From assembly GCA_902777125.1 (NCBI GenBank), contig CACYSQ010000021.1, forward strand, positions 1 to 59,429: a stretch of DNA of 59,429 bases, given 5' to 3'. Every line of letters starts with the position of its first letter. Position 1 is the first letter of the stretch. Position numbers and translations under genes: made by a program. Positions 7,024-15,663 of this stretch are shown in pieces. The notes under the pieces were generated by a model. That model made no database searches, was not told the origin of the DNA, and saw nothing but the letters and a program-made list of their open reading frames with translations. The stretch comes from Ruminococcus flavefaciens. GTDB lineage: Bacteria; Bacillota; Clostridia; Oscillospirales; Ruminococcaceae.

Positions 7024-7764
7024 ATGGGAGTAGTATCAATGAAGCAGCTTCTTGAGGCTGGCGTTCACTTCGGACATCAGACAAGAAGATGGAACCCGAA
7101 AATGGCTCCGTACATTTTCACAGAGAGAAACGGAATCTACATCATCGACCTTCAGAAGACCGTTAAGAAGCTCGAAGAGGCTTATATGTTCGTTCGCGAC
7201 ATTGCAGCTCAGGGCGGCGAGGTTCTTTTCGTAGGTACAAAGAAGCAGGCTGGCGATTCCGTTAAGGAAGAGGCTACCAGAGCAGGCGCTCACTATGTAA
7301 ACGCAAGATGGCTCGGCGGTATGCTCACAAACTTCAAGACTATCCAGACAAGAATCAAGAGACTTGAGCAGCTCCACACTATGGAGGAGGACGGCACTTT
7401 CGCACTTCTCCCCAAGAAGGAAGTTGTTAAGCTCAACCTCGAAATAGAGAAGCTCGAAAAGTTCCTCGGCGGTATCAAGAATATGAAGAAGCTCCCCGCT
7501 GCACTCTTCATCGTTGACCCCCGCAAGGAGAAGATCGCTGTTGCTGAGGCTAAGAAGCTCGGTATCCCGATAGTTGCTATCGTTGATACAAACTGCGATC
7601 CTGACGAAGTTGATTACGTTATCCCCGGCAACGACGACGCTATCAGAGCTGTAAAGCTCATCGCCGGCACAGTTGCTAACGCTGTTATCGAAGGCAGACA
7701 GGGCGGCGACGCTGAGGCTCAGGAGGCTCCTGCTGAGGAAGCTGCTGAGGCTGACGCTGAATAA
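7024..7764 (+). CDS. rpsB: 30S ribosomal protein S2
   Basis: 246 residues. It begins [20 protein letters not shown] and has the S2 signatures [22 protein letters not shown] and [12 protein letters not shown], with an acidic Ala/Glu tail. Part of the small ribosomal subunit needed for S1/mRNA binding. RBS AAGGAGG. It is followed by tsf in the classic rpsB-tsf order, but the two are separated by 112 nt containing a palindromic element (7787-7843). Confidence 0.98.
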   Translation: MGVVSMKQLLEAGVHFGHQTRRWNPKMAPYIFTERNGIYIIDLQKTVKKLEEAYMFVRDIAAQGGEVLFVGTKKQAGDSVKEEATRAGAHYVNARWLGGMLTNFKTIQTRIKRLEQLHTMEEDGTFALLPKKEVVKLNLEIEKLEKFLGGIKNMKKLPAALFIVDPRKEKIAVAEAKKLGIPIVAIVDTNCDPDEVDYVIPGNDDAIRAVKLIAGTVANAVIEGRQGGDAEAQEAPAEEAAEADAE

Positions 7765-7786
7765 TCACATCTCACATAATTGAAAC

Positions 7787-7843
7787 GTAGGGGTTGGCGT
7801 CCCCGACAACCCGCAAGTCAGGGACGTCGAGGCCGTCAGCCCC
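7787..7843. repeat. GC-rich imperfect palindrome between rpsB and tsf
   Basis: Begins GTAGGGGTTGGCGTCCCCGA and ends GGCCGTCAGCCCC. The two halves are imperfect inverted copies of one motif (GGGGYTGRCG...TCGACGTCCC type). It resembles the dispersed intergenic palindromes common in Clostridia genomes. It could reduce tsf transcription relative to rpsB or stabilise the rpsB 3' end. Confidence 0.55.
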
Positions 7844-7876
7844 ATATTATTTATTAAAATACTGGAGGTAATTACA

Positions 7877-8794
7877 ATGGGTAAGGTTTCCGTTGCAGAA
7901 ATAAAGGAACTTATGAGCGCTACAGGCGTTGGCATGATGGACTGCAAGAAGGCTCTCGAGGCTAACGACGGCGATATGGACAAGGCTATCGAGTTCCTCA
8001 GAGAAAAAGGCCTCGCTACACAGGCTAAGAAGAGCGGCAGAGCTGCTGCTGAGGGCGTTGTAACTGCTGTTGTTGAGGGTAATGTCGGCGTTATCCTCGA
8101 GGTAAACACAGAGACAGACTTCGCTGCTAACACAGACGATATCAGAAACTTCGTTGCAAACGTTGCAAAGACTATAATCGAGAAGAATCCTGCTGACGTT
8201 GAGGCTCTCAAGAACGAGGCTCTCTCCGGCGGTCAGGGCACAGTTGGCGAGGCTCTCACAGAGCTCGCAGGCATGAAGATCCGTGAGAACATCGTTATCC
8301 GCCGTTTCGTAAGACTTGAGGGCAAGCTTGCTTCCTATATCCACAACAACGGCAGCATCGGCGTTCTCGTTAAGATGGACACTGATCTTTCCGCAGATCA
8401 GGTTGCTGCTGTCGGCAAGGACGTAGCTATGCAGTCCGCAGCTCTCAATGCTCCTTATCTCTGCCGTGAGCAGGTACCTGCTGAGGTTATTGAGAAGGAG
8501 AAGGAGATCATGATGGCTCAGATGGCTGAGGATCCCAAGATGGCTTCCAAGCCCGAGCAGGTTCGTGCTAAGATCGTTGAGGGTAAGGTAGGCAAGTACT
8601 ACACTGAGAACTGCCTCCTCGAGCAGGCTTTCGTCAAGGACGACAAGCTTAGCGTTCAGGGCTATGTTGACGCTGAGGCTAAGAAGCTCGGCGGCTCTAT
8701 CAAGGTAACTGACGTTATCCGTTATGAGCGCGGCGAGGGTGTTGAGAAGAAGGAAGACAACCTTGCTGACGAGATCGCTAAGATGATCAAGTAA
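7877..8794 (+). CDS. tsf: Elongation factor Ts
   Basis: 305 residues with the EF-Ts signatures LMSATGVGMMDCKKALEAN (UBA-like N-terminus) and EVNTETDFAAN. EF-Ts is the nucleotide exchange factor for EF-Tu in translation elongation. RBS GGAGG at 7863-7867. Second gene of the rpsB-tsf operon, followed by a strong terminator. Confidence 0.98.
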   Translation: MGKVSVAEIKELMSATGVGMMDCKKALEANDGDMDKAIEFLREKGLATQAKKSGRAAAEGVVTAVVEGNVGVILEVNTETDFAANTDDIRNFVANVAKTIIEKNPADVEALKNEALSGGQGTVGEALTELAGMKIRENIVIRRFVRLEGKLASYIHNNGSIGVLVKMDTDLSADQVAAVGKDVAMQSAALNAPYLCREQVPAEVIEKEKEIMMAQMAEDPKMASKPEQVRAKIVEGKVGKYYTENCLLEQAFVKDDKLSVQGYVDAEAKKLGGSIKVTDVIRYERGEGVEKKEDNLADEIAKMIK

Positions 8795-8801
8795 TTCTGA
8801 G

Positions 8802-8829
8802 ACTGCTCCCATTCCGGGAGCAGTTTTTT
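8802..8829 (+). terminator. Terminator of rpsB-tsf
   Basis: Perfect 9-bp stem ACTGCTCCC / GGGAGCAGT with an ATTCC loop and T6. Confidence 0.92.
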
Positions 8830-8862
8830 GTTGTATGAGTTCATAGAATGTTAATTTTTTGA

Positions 8863-8901
8863 GGCGGCTTTTGTGCGTTACCAACAAAAGCCGTCCTTTT
8901 T
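8863..8901 (+). terminator. Second hairpin terminator downstream of tsf
   Basis: CGGCTTTTGT pairs perfectly with ACAAAAGCCG around a 9-nt loop, followed by TCCTTTTTATT. A backup terminator before the moxR promoter. Confidence 0.75.
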
Positions 8902-8918
8902 ATTGTACGTTTTATCAC

Positions 8919-8947
8919 TTGCGGAGTTAATAGATTTATGTTATAAT
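8919..8947 (+). promoter_or_regulatory. Promoter of the moxR operon
   Basis: TTGCGG (8919-8924), 17-bp spacer, TATAAT (8942-8947). Confidence 0.7.
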
Positions 8948-9001
8948 TAAGAGAGCGTATCTTGAAAGAGGTGCGCCTGCGATATCCCGAGAGGTGAATT
9001 T

Positions 9002-9940
9002 ATGAATAACAGGATACAAAAATTAACTGATTCTATTGGAAAGGTAATCGTCGGCAAGAACGATACCGTTATAAAGCTGCTCTCAGCGCTTCTGTGCGAA
9101 GGCCACGTTCTCCTAGAGGACGTTCCCGGTGTCGGCAAGACCCAGCTCATAACCGCACTTTCACGCTCGATAGGCGGCAAATTCAACCGTATACAGCTCA
9201 CTCCAGACGTAATGCCCTCAGACATCGCCGGATTTACAATGCTTGACCCGAAATCAGGGGATTTCGTATACCGCGACGGTGTGGTAATATGCAATTTCCT
9301 GCTCGCTGATGAAATAAACCGTGCCTCGCCGAAGGTACAGTCCGCACTCCTCGAAGCCATGGAGGAAAGACAGATAAGCCTCGACGGCACAACACACGCT
9401 CTGCCGCGTCCTTTCCTCGTTATGGCAACGCAGAACCCCGTTGAGACCTACGGTACGTTCCACCTCCCGGAGGCTCAGATGGACCGCTTCTTCATGCGCC
9501 TTTCAATGGGCTACCCTGACGCTGCTGAGGAGATAGGCATTCTCGAACGCACAGAGCTTCACAATCCCATTAACAATATCACTGAGCCTGCTATCACTGT
9601 CGATGAGGTCATCGCGATGCAGGAGGAAGTGAAGAATATCCGCGTTACCGATCAGGTGAAGGAGTATATCGTCAAGCTTGTTTCATCGACCCGTGAGGAC
9701 AGAAACACTACCCTCGGCATCAGTCCGCGAGGCAGTATCGCACTCTATAAGGCGGCAAAGGCCTTCGCCTACATCTACGACAGGGAGTACGTTACCCCTG
9801 ACGATGTCAAGAACGTCGCCGTGCCTGTTCTCGCACACAGGATAATCCTCTCCCCGCAGGGAAAAACTGCGTTCAGCAGCACAGATGAGTATATCGCCAA
9901 TCTGCTGCGGACCTGCGATGTCCCTGCAATGAGCAGATGA
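9002..9940 (+). CDS. MoxR-family AAA+ ATPase
   Basis: 312 residues. Walker A is DVPGVGKTQ (about 40-48) and Walker B LLADEINRASPK. Sensor 1 is MATQNP with GTFHLPEAQMDRF, and the C-terminal lid contains SPRGSIALYKAAKAFA. MoxR ATPases act as chaperones or activators for neighbouring membrane/secretory proteins. The conserved MoxR-DUF58-transglutaminase gene order is present here: the next gene overlaps by 4 nt (ATGA). Substrate unknown. Confidence 0.95.
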   Translation: MNNRIQKLTDSIGKVIVGKNDTVIKLLSALLCEGHVLLEDVPGVGKTQLITALSRSIGGKFNRIQLTPDVMPSDIAGFTMLDPKSGDFVYRDGVVICNFLLADEINRASPKVQSALLEAMEERQISLDGTTHALPRPFLVMATQNPVETYGTFHLPEAQMDRFFMRLSMGYPDAAEEIGILERTELHNPINNITEPAITVDEVIAMQEEVKNIRVTDQVKEYIVKLVSSTREDRNTTLGISPRGSIALYKAAKAFAYIYDREYVTPDDVKNVAVPVLAHRIILSPQGKTAFSSTDEYIANLLRTCDVPAMSR

Positions 9941-11109
9941 GGCGGCTCATACAGACCGTTCTGAGCCTTGGCGGAGTAGCCCTCTACGTCTATCTTTTCG
10001 CATTCTTTATAGACGGAGATACCGGTGCTTCGATCATAGTCTTTCTGCTGCTCGCACCGCTTTTTTCACTCGCATTCACGCTTTACGGACGCAGCAGGAT
10101 AAGGCTTTCCGTAAGCTGCGATGCCTATGTCAACAAGGGCAGCGAGCTGAGGGTCACGGTGAGAGCGGAGAAAACAGGAAGGCTCCCGCTTGGCATCATC
10201 GAGGTGATACCCGGAGCTTCGGAGGTTTTTGAGAAGCCTGCAAAGACATACAGAATGTCGATGTTCTCAGCCTCCGACTGCGAATTCTCATACAGTGTAA
10301 AATCAAGGACGGGCGGAAACGGCAGCGTTTTCATCAGCCAGGTATACTGCTGCGGCTTCCTCGGATTTATGCGGTTCAAGGCTAAAACACTGCTCCCGGA
10401 GCCGGTCTCGGTCGGAGTTATCCCGACTATCCCGGAGATAAAGGCTTCAACGCAGCTTTTCAGGAGCATTGCCGATGTTGTCATGACAAGCGATAACGAG
10501 GAGGATAACGATACCTCGATGCTTTTCTCGGCAAACACTCAGCCCGGCTACGAGCACAGGGAATACGTTCACGGCGACCCCTTGAAGCGTATCAACTGGA
10601 AGCTCTCATCAAAGAAATCGAAGCTCATGGTGCGTCTCGACGAGGCAGCATCTTCCGTTCAGCCGCTGATAGTCCTTGACCTCTACAGACGTCCGGACGC
10701 TGATCCGGAATACGCTGTCATAACCGAGGAAAAGCTCCTCCGGTCCGTGTTCGGACTGCTTTCCGTACTCGTAAAGCGAGGGATAGCTTGCCAGTTCATG
10801 TACTTTGCAGCAGACGGAAGCATTGCGTCAGAAACGGTCGATAACCCGGATTATCCGGCACAGCTTCTTCTGAAGGTGCTTGCCGTTGCCGTAGTTCCGG
10901 GAAGAAGGCTCGATATCGGAAAAGCTGCCTCTGGAGTATGCTCCTGCCTTATCGCGACTACTGATGCCGGCAAGGAACTGACGGCTGTTACCGATAAGCT
11001 TGAGGATAAAAGCAGGACGAGCATTCTCGGAGTCAGTGCCGAGAGCGTGAACGATACCGGGCTGCCGCTCTGGTATCTCGATGAGGACGAAAACTATCAA
11101 ATGGTATAA
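9937..11109 (+). CDS. DUF58 domain membrane protein
   Basis: 390 residues. Two N-terminal membrane helices (about 3-24 and 29-50), then a beta-rich region and the DUF58 signature EYVHGDPLKRINWKLSSKKS near residue 205. A von Willebrand A-like fold follows (VLDLYRRPDADPEYA). DUF58 proteins are the regular partner of MoxR ATPases. Start codon overlaps the moxR stop. Only 3 nt separate it from the transglutaminase gene, so the three are one translation-coupled operon. Confidence 0.92.
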   Translation: MRRLIQTVLSLGGVALYVYLFAFFIDGDTGASIIVFLLLAPLFSLAFTLYGRSRIRLSVSCDAYVNKGSELRVTVRAEKTGRLPLGIIEVIPGASEVFEKPAKTYRMSMFSASDCEFSYSVKSRTGGNGSVFISQVYCCGFLGFMRFKAKTLLPEPVSVGVIPTIPEIKASTQLFRSIADVVMTSDNEEDNDTSMLFSANTQPGYEHREYVHGDPLKRINWKLSSKKSKLMVRLDEAASSVQPLIVLDLYRRPDADPEYAVITEEKLLRSVFGLLSVLVKRGIACQFMYFAADGSIASETVDNPDYPAQLLLKVLAVAVVPGRRLDIGKAASGVCSCLIATTDAGKELTAVTDKLEDKSRTSILGVSAESVNDTGLPLWYLDEDENYQMV

Positions 11110-11112
11110 AAT

Positions 11113-13416
11113 ATGCAGGAAAGTGAAAGAAAAAGATCCCAAGCCGCGGAATACCTTATAAATTCGGTATGTGACCCGGTGCTTTGGTATACAGTCATCG
11201 CGATGTCGGCGATAATGTACCATTACTACGACAACTATGCCTTCCGCTTCACAGTCGCCTCGTTTGCGGTGACATATGTGCTGTTCAGGCTTTTTGACTA
11301 CATCAACAAGCACAGGCTCATCGGCTTTTTTGCCTACTGTGCAACAGCCGTGCTCTTCTACGGAGCTACAGTGGAGTATATCAGGCACGGCTATGATTAC
11401 TATGAGGATGTACTGAATACCCGTCCCATGAGCTATGGCTTGTGGTTCATCACCCCGCAGCTCGCACTCGATTACAACATCTGGTATTCGTGCGCTACAT
11501 TCTGCCTGTTCTGCTTCTTTATGGCCTCGGTCATATACTACTTCACAAGGATACGCTACAGAGTGTTCATGAGCTTCCTTATCTTCATGATGCCCTTCAT
11601 CATCTACGGTAAGGAATACGAGGTAATGCCGATCCCATATGTAATACTGCTGCTCATCGGCTATATCGTCCTTATGGTGTACTGCCGGCAGCTTCGCGGC
11701 GATGCGGACACCGTTATCGTCCGGAAGAAGGATATGTTTGCGTCGGCAGGCGTATTCGTGACCGTGTTTGCCGTTATTGCTTCGGTATGTCCCAAGCCAG
11801 TCATAAATGAGGACCGTGAGGGCATCGAAAACCTCATCGCTGCCGAGAAATTCACCGACAGGCTCGTTGCGACCCTTAGCTCCCTCCGCGGCACAAGTTC
11901 GGGCGGACAGTTCAGGAGAGTTAACAGCAATGTTCAGCTTTACTACGCTGAGGCTGAGGAGCCGCTCAGGCTGAAAACGCGGACGTTTACCGATTACGAT
12001 TTCGATTACGATACATGGAGCGCCTCGCAGGCGGATACGGACAGGGACAAGATGATCTTCTATCTACCGGAGCAGGTGGGTCCCGAGAATGGAATGCTTG
12101 CCGAATCAATTCTTCTCGCGGCAGAGCTTGACAGCGATTTTGCTGAAAAATACGGTCTTACTGGACTGGTCGGCAAGGATATAACCGTTCCGCCTCTGCG
12201 GGAGATAAAGCTTTATACAGCATATGATTCCGGAAAATCCGTGCCTGTTCCACAGAATGTGCAGAGGTTCACGGACACATCGTATAGCGGCGAATTTTCC
12301 CTCATAAAGTCGGGACCGATAGTCGGCGAGGGCTCAAGGATAGATATAGGCGAGGAATTCTCCTTCACCTACACCGCTGATACCTTCTTCGACTACAGGA
12401 CTAACCGCGAGTTTATCGACGCTGTTTCAAGGCCGGATTATTCACGCCTCCTTCTGGATGCGGAGGACATTCTCTACAACGAGATGCGGGCTTCGCAGGA
12501 CGATCCGGTCCGCTATAACGCGGCTTTGTCCGCTTACCGGACGATCGACAATGAGCGCGATGTTTACAAGGAAGCACAGGAACAGCTCGATTACAACGAA
12601 AGCGTCCGCATCGGTGAGCTTGCAGATGAGATAACAGCAGGTCTTCCGACGGAATATGACAAGGCGAAGGCGCTGGAGATCTATTTCTTCGAGAACGGCT
12701 TCAACTACGACCTTGAATACCTGAAATCACAGGGAGAAAATGTCGAGAATTTCCTCTTCAATACGAAACGCGGCGTGTGCTATGAGTATGCGACCGCAAT
12801 GGTGATGCTTGCCCGTGCGAGCGGCATACCGGCACGCTACTGCGAGGGATTCAGCATGAGCTCGCAGTTCACAAACAGCCGTTTCGATACAAATTATGTT
12901 ATTTCCGCAAAGGATTCGCACGGCTACCCGGAGCTCTACATAAAGGGCTATGGCTGGGTATCTTTTGAGCCCACCATTTCAAGCGGAGAGGTCGAGCGTC
13001 AGCGTGAAAAGGACGAAGCCTCGAACGGTATCAAGCGGGCAGGTATGATGCTCCTCATAGGCGCTGTACTTGTTCTTGCCGGCTATATTGCTTCACCGTT
13101 CGTAATACACAGGATCTTTATCGCGGTATGCAGAAGAAAGAAGCCTGCGGCTGCTGCGGAAGCTGTTATGCACAGGATATGCCGTGTCTACGGTATAGGT
13201 GCGGCAAATACTTCAATGGAGGCTGCGGAGGCTGTAATGAAATACAGCGGCGCGGACATTACCGGGGCGGCTGAGCTCTTCGATGCTGCCGCATACGGCG
13301 GGGACGAGCTCTCCGATAAGGAAAGGGATAAGCTCATAGCTGTTTATATCACAGCCTATGACGCCTATCGGAAAGCTAAAAAGGAAAAGCGCCGCCGGCT
13401 TACAAGGAAAACATAA
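11113..13416 (+). CDS. Membrane protein with extracellular transglutaminase-like domain
   Basis: 767 residues. Five or six N-terminal membrane helices within about residues 20-210 and one near 645-665 bracket a large extracellular part. The transglutaminase core has RGVCYEYATAMVMLARASGI with Cys556 and DSHGYPELYIKGYGWVSFEP with His603; the third triad position reads Glu in FEPT rather than the more common Asp. This is the usual third member of MoxR/DUF58 clusters. It is thought to act on peptides or cell-envelope substrates, but no substrate is known. Confidence 0.92.
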   Translation: MQESERKRSQAAEYLINSVCDPVLWYTVIAMSAIMYHYYDNYAFRFTVASFAVTYVLFRLFDYINKHRLIGFFAYCATAVLFYGATVEYIRHGYDYYEDVLNTRPMSYGLWFITPQLALDYNIWYSCATFCLFCFFMASVIYYFTRIRYRVFMSFLIFMMPFIIYGKEYEVMPIPYVILLLIGYIVLMVYCRQLRGDADTVIVRKKDMFASAGVFVTVFAVIASVCPKPVINEDREGIENLIAAEKFTDRLVATLSSLRGTSSGGQFRRVNSNVQLYYAEAEEPLRLKTRTFTDYDFDYDTWSASQADTDRDKMIFYLPEQVGPENGMLAESILLAAELDSDFAEKYGLTGLVGKDITVPPLREIKLYTAYDSGKSVPVPQNVQRFTDTSYSGEFSLIKSGPIVGEGSRIDIGEEFSFTYTADTFFDYRTNREFIDAVSRPDYSRLLLDAEDILYNEMRASQDDPVRYNAALSAYRTIDNERDVYKEAQEQLDYNESVRIGELADEITAGLPTEYDKAKALEIYFFENGFNYDLEYLKSQGENVENFLFNTKRGVCYEYATAMVMLARASGIPARYCEGFSMSSQFTNSRFDTNYVISAKDSHGYPELYIKGYGWVSFEPTISSGEVERQREKDEASNGIKRAGMMLLIGAVLVLAGYIASPFVIHRIFIAVCRRKKPAAAAEAVMHRICRVYGIGAANTSMEAAEAVMKYSGADITGAAELFDAAAYGGDELSDKERDKLIAVYITAYDAYRKAKKEKRRRLTRKT

Positions 13417-13426
13417 CGGAGGTATC

Positions 13427-14518
13427 ATGGCAACAGGAATACTTAAAAGAGCTGCCGGAGCTTTGACGGCAGCCGTTCTGATGACATCGTCCCTTGCGGG
13501 CGGCTATCTCAGGAGGAATGCAGCGTTCGCGGCAGAGGAGTACACAACATGGAGCCAGCTCGATCCGAGGTGGTCTTCGGTTAGCATTGGAATGTATAAC
13601 ATAGGCAACTCAGGCTGCCTTATAACTTCACTTTCGATAATGGCTATGCACTCAGGCTCGATCGACGATACCGCAATGAAAAATCTCGGTATCACCGACA
13701 TAAGCCAGTTCGATCCGGGCGTACTTGCAAACGCCTATACAGCCCGCGGAGGCTTCAACCAGTGGGGCGGTATCGTGAGCTGGGGGACTATCTCGCAAAT
13801 AATCCCTTCGATAATATGGGGCTGCGATGCTAAATTCAAGAGCAGTGATGCTGAGGGCATTGCCGCTGAGATAAAGGAATTGCAGGCGCAGGGGTATCAT
13901 GTCATAGTCAATGTCAACGGTCATCACTGGGTATACATTGAGGGCGTCCTTGACGGCAGGATCTTTATGTTCGACCCTGCATGCGATGAAAGGATCGTCA
14001 CTGACTACTACACTCTTGAGGGTCAGAATGAATACTGGGCGCTCAAGGGCAAGAACCCTCCGCCGCCGGTGGACCCGTCCGGAGTACCTGTCAAGAAGCT
14101 TCCGGAGGAAAGGGAGTATTTTTGCAGGGAAGGCTCGTTTACTGACGTTTACAGTACGAGCGGTGACTCGGAGCAGGTCTTCAGGCTTGACGCCGGAACT
14201 GTTGTGACGGTCTGCGCGATCGACGGCGATATGGCTGGCATAAGCGACGGCTACGGCGGTATTTCCGGCTGGATCAGGCTGGACAGGCTCGATGAGGCAG
14301 GCAATGAGCCGGAGCTTATGACCGGAGATATAAACGGTGACGGTATCGTTGACGAATACGATCTTGCTCTTCTGAACGATCATCTCAGCGGGACCGAAAG
14401 GCTTCCTGCCGGAGCTTCGATACTGAGAAGGTGCGAGGAGGCGGCAGGTGATCTCAACTGCGACGGCTTTACGGACAGGGACGATGTTGCAGCTTATCTT
14501 GCGATGATCTGCGGATAA
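13427..14518 (+). CDS. Secreted C39-like cysteine peptidase with SH3-like and dockerin domains
   Basis: The start is ATG 13427, with AACGGAGG just upstream (13415-13422). A frame extension to 13358 overlaps the previous gene and has no RBS. Of 363 residues, about 1-35 are a signal peptide. A C39-like papain-fold domain follows (NSGCLITSLSIMAMHSG with the likely nucleophile Cys, GHHWVYIEGV with His, MFDPA with Asp). An SH3-like segment spans about 235-305. The C-terminal type I dockerin (GDINGDGIVDEYDLALLND and GDLNCDGFTDRDDVAAYLA) should dock to a cellulosomal cohesin. A dockerin on a peptidase encoded in a MoxR operon is unusual. It could process or protect cellulosome components (inference). 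Confidence 0.85.
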   Translation: MATGILKRAAGALTAAVLMTSSLAGGYLRRNAAFAAEEYTTWSQLDPRWSSVSIGMYNIGNSGCLITSLSIMAMHSGSIDDTAMKNLGITDISQFDPGVLANAYTARGGFNQWGGIVSWGTISQIIPSIIWGCDAKFKSSDAEGIAAEIKELQAQGYHVIVNVNGHHWVYIEGVLDGRIFMFDPACDERIVTDYYTLEGQNEYWALKGKNPPPPVDPSGVPVKKLPEEREYFCREGSFTDVYSTSGDSEQVFRLDAGTVVTVCAIDGDMAGISDGYGGISGWIRLDRLDEAGNEPELMTGDINGDGIVDEYDLALLNDHLSGTERLPAGASILRRCEEAAGDLNCDGFTDRDDVAAYLAMICG

Positions 14519-14551
14519 AAGCTTAATAAACTATACAATGGAGGTATTCTG

Positions 14552-15517
14552 ATGGAATGGACTGAGGTCGGTATATACACAACTGCTGAGGGTATCGAGC
14601 TGCTTTGCTCGAAGCTCACGGATATCGGCATAAAGGGCTTTGCTATACGCGATGCTGCGGATTTCAACGAATTTCTTGAAAACAAGAACGGACAGTGGGA
14701 CTACATTGACGAGGACCTTATGGGACTATCTGAGTGCGAGACCTGCGTTACCGTTTATCTTCCCTCAAATTCTCAGGGAGCTGATATGCTGAACGATATC
14801 CGCAGAACGCTTGCCGAGATGAAGGCGGCTGACACTGACGGTATCTACGGCAGGCTCGAAGCGGAACTCTCAAGCGTCCGCGAGGAGGACTGGGCGAACA
14901 ACTGGAAGAAGTATTTCATGCCCATTGAGGTCGGCGAAAAGCTCGTTATCAAGCCCTCGTGGGAGGAGTATACCGGCGACGGTTCAAGGACTATACTCGA
15001 GATCGACCCGGCATCGAGCTTCGGTACAGGTCAGCACCATACTACAAGGCTCTGTCTTGAACTGCTCGAAAAGTCACTCACGCCCGGCGACCGTCTGCTC
15101 GATATGGGCTGCGGAAGCGGTATCCTTTCAATAGGCGCGATGCTTCTCGGTGCGGGAAGTGCTGTTGCGGTCGATATCGAGGAAAACTCGGCTGCTGCCG
15201 CTGCTGAGAACGCTTCAAAGAACCATATCTCTTCCGATGTCTACAAGACCTATTACGGAAATATCCTCACGGACAAGGCTTTTGCCGACAGCATAACCGA
15301 GGAGTACGACATTATTACCGCAAATATCGTTGCGGACGTTCTCATAGCGATGAAGGATTTCTTCTATAAGTGCCTGAAAAAGGGCGGTACGCTCATAGTT
15401 TCCGGAATCATAGAGGAGCGTATGGACGAGGTCGTGAACGCTCTCGTTGCGGCAGGCTTCAGCTATCCGGAGCCGAATATCTGCGAGGGCTGGGCTGCGG
15501 TAAAACTTGCAAAATAG
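14552..15517 (+). CDS. prmA: Ribosomal protein L11 methyltransferase
   Basis: 321 residues. SAM-binding motif I is LLDMGCGSGILSIGAMLLGA, preceded by the PrmA hallmark ASSFGTGQHHTTRLCLELLE and followed by AVDIEENSAAAAAENA and ITANIVADVL. It trimethylates ribosomal protein L11. RBS GGAGG before ATG 14552. It lies 33 nt after the C39-like gene and may be cotranscribed with it. Confidence 0.95.
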   Translation: MEWTEVGIYTTAEGIELLCSKLTDIGIKGFAIRDAADFNEFLENKNGQWDYIDEDLMGLSECETCVTVYLPSNSQGADMLNDIRRTLAEMKAADTDGIYGRLEAELSSVREEDWANNWKKYFMPIEVGEKLVIKPSWEEYTGDGSRTILEIDPASSFGTGQHHTTRLCLELLEKSLTPGDRLLDMGCGSGILSIGAMLLGAGSAVAVDIEENSAAAAAENASKNHISSDVYKTYYGNILTDKAFADSITEEYDIITANIVADVLIAMKDFFYKCLKKGGTLIVSGIIEERMDEVVNALVAAGFSYPEPNICEGWAAVKLAK

Positions 15518-15592
15518 GCTGCTTTCCTCCCCTTTGCACCGTCCTTTCAAACATCAGCTGATAAAAAACTGTTGACGTTTTGTAAAAAAGAC

Positions 15593-15621
15593 TTGCTATT
15601 TGACAGAAAGTATGGTATAAT
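15593..15621 (+). promoter_or_regulatory. Promoter of the 394-residue unknown gene
   Basis: TTGCTA, 17-bp spacer, TATAAT (15616-15621). Confidence 0.7.
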
Positions 15622-15663
15622 CATAAGTGACCTGTTATTTTTTATATAAGGAGTATGATAAAA

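Noticed and set aside
7847-8887. 346-residue minus frame opposite tsf
   Set aside because: Shadow of EF-Ts; Leu/Ser-rich with no domain.
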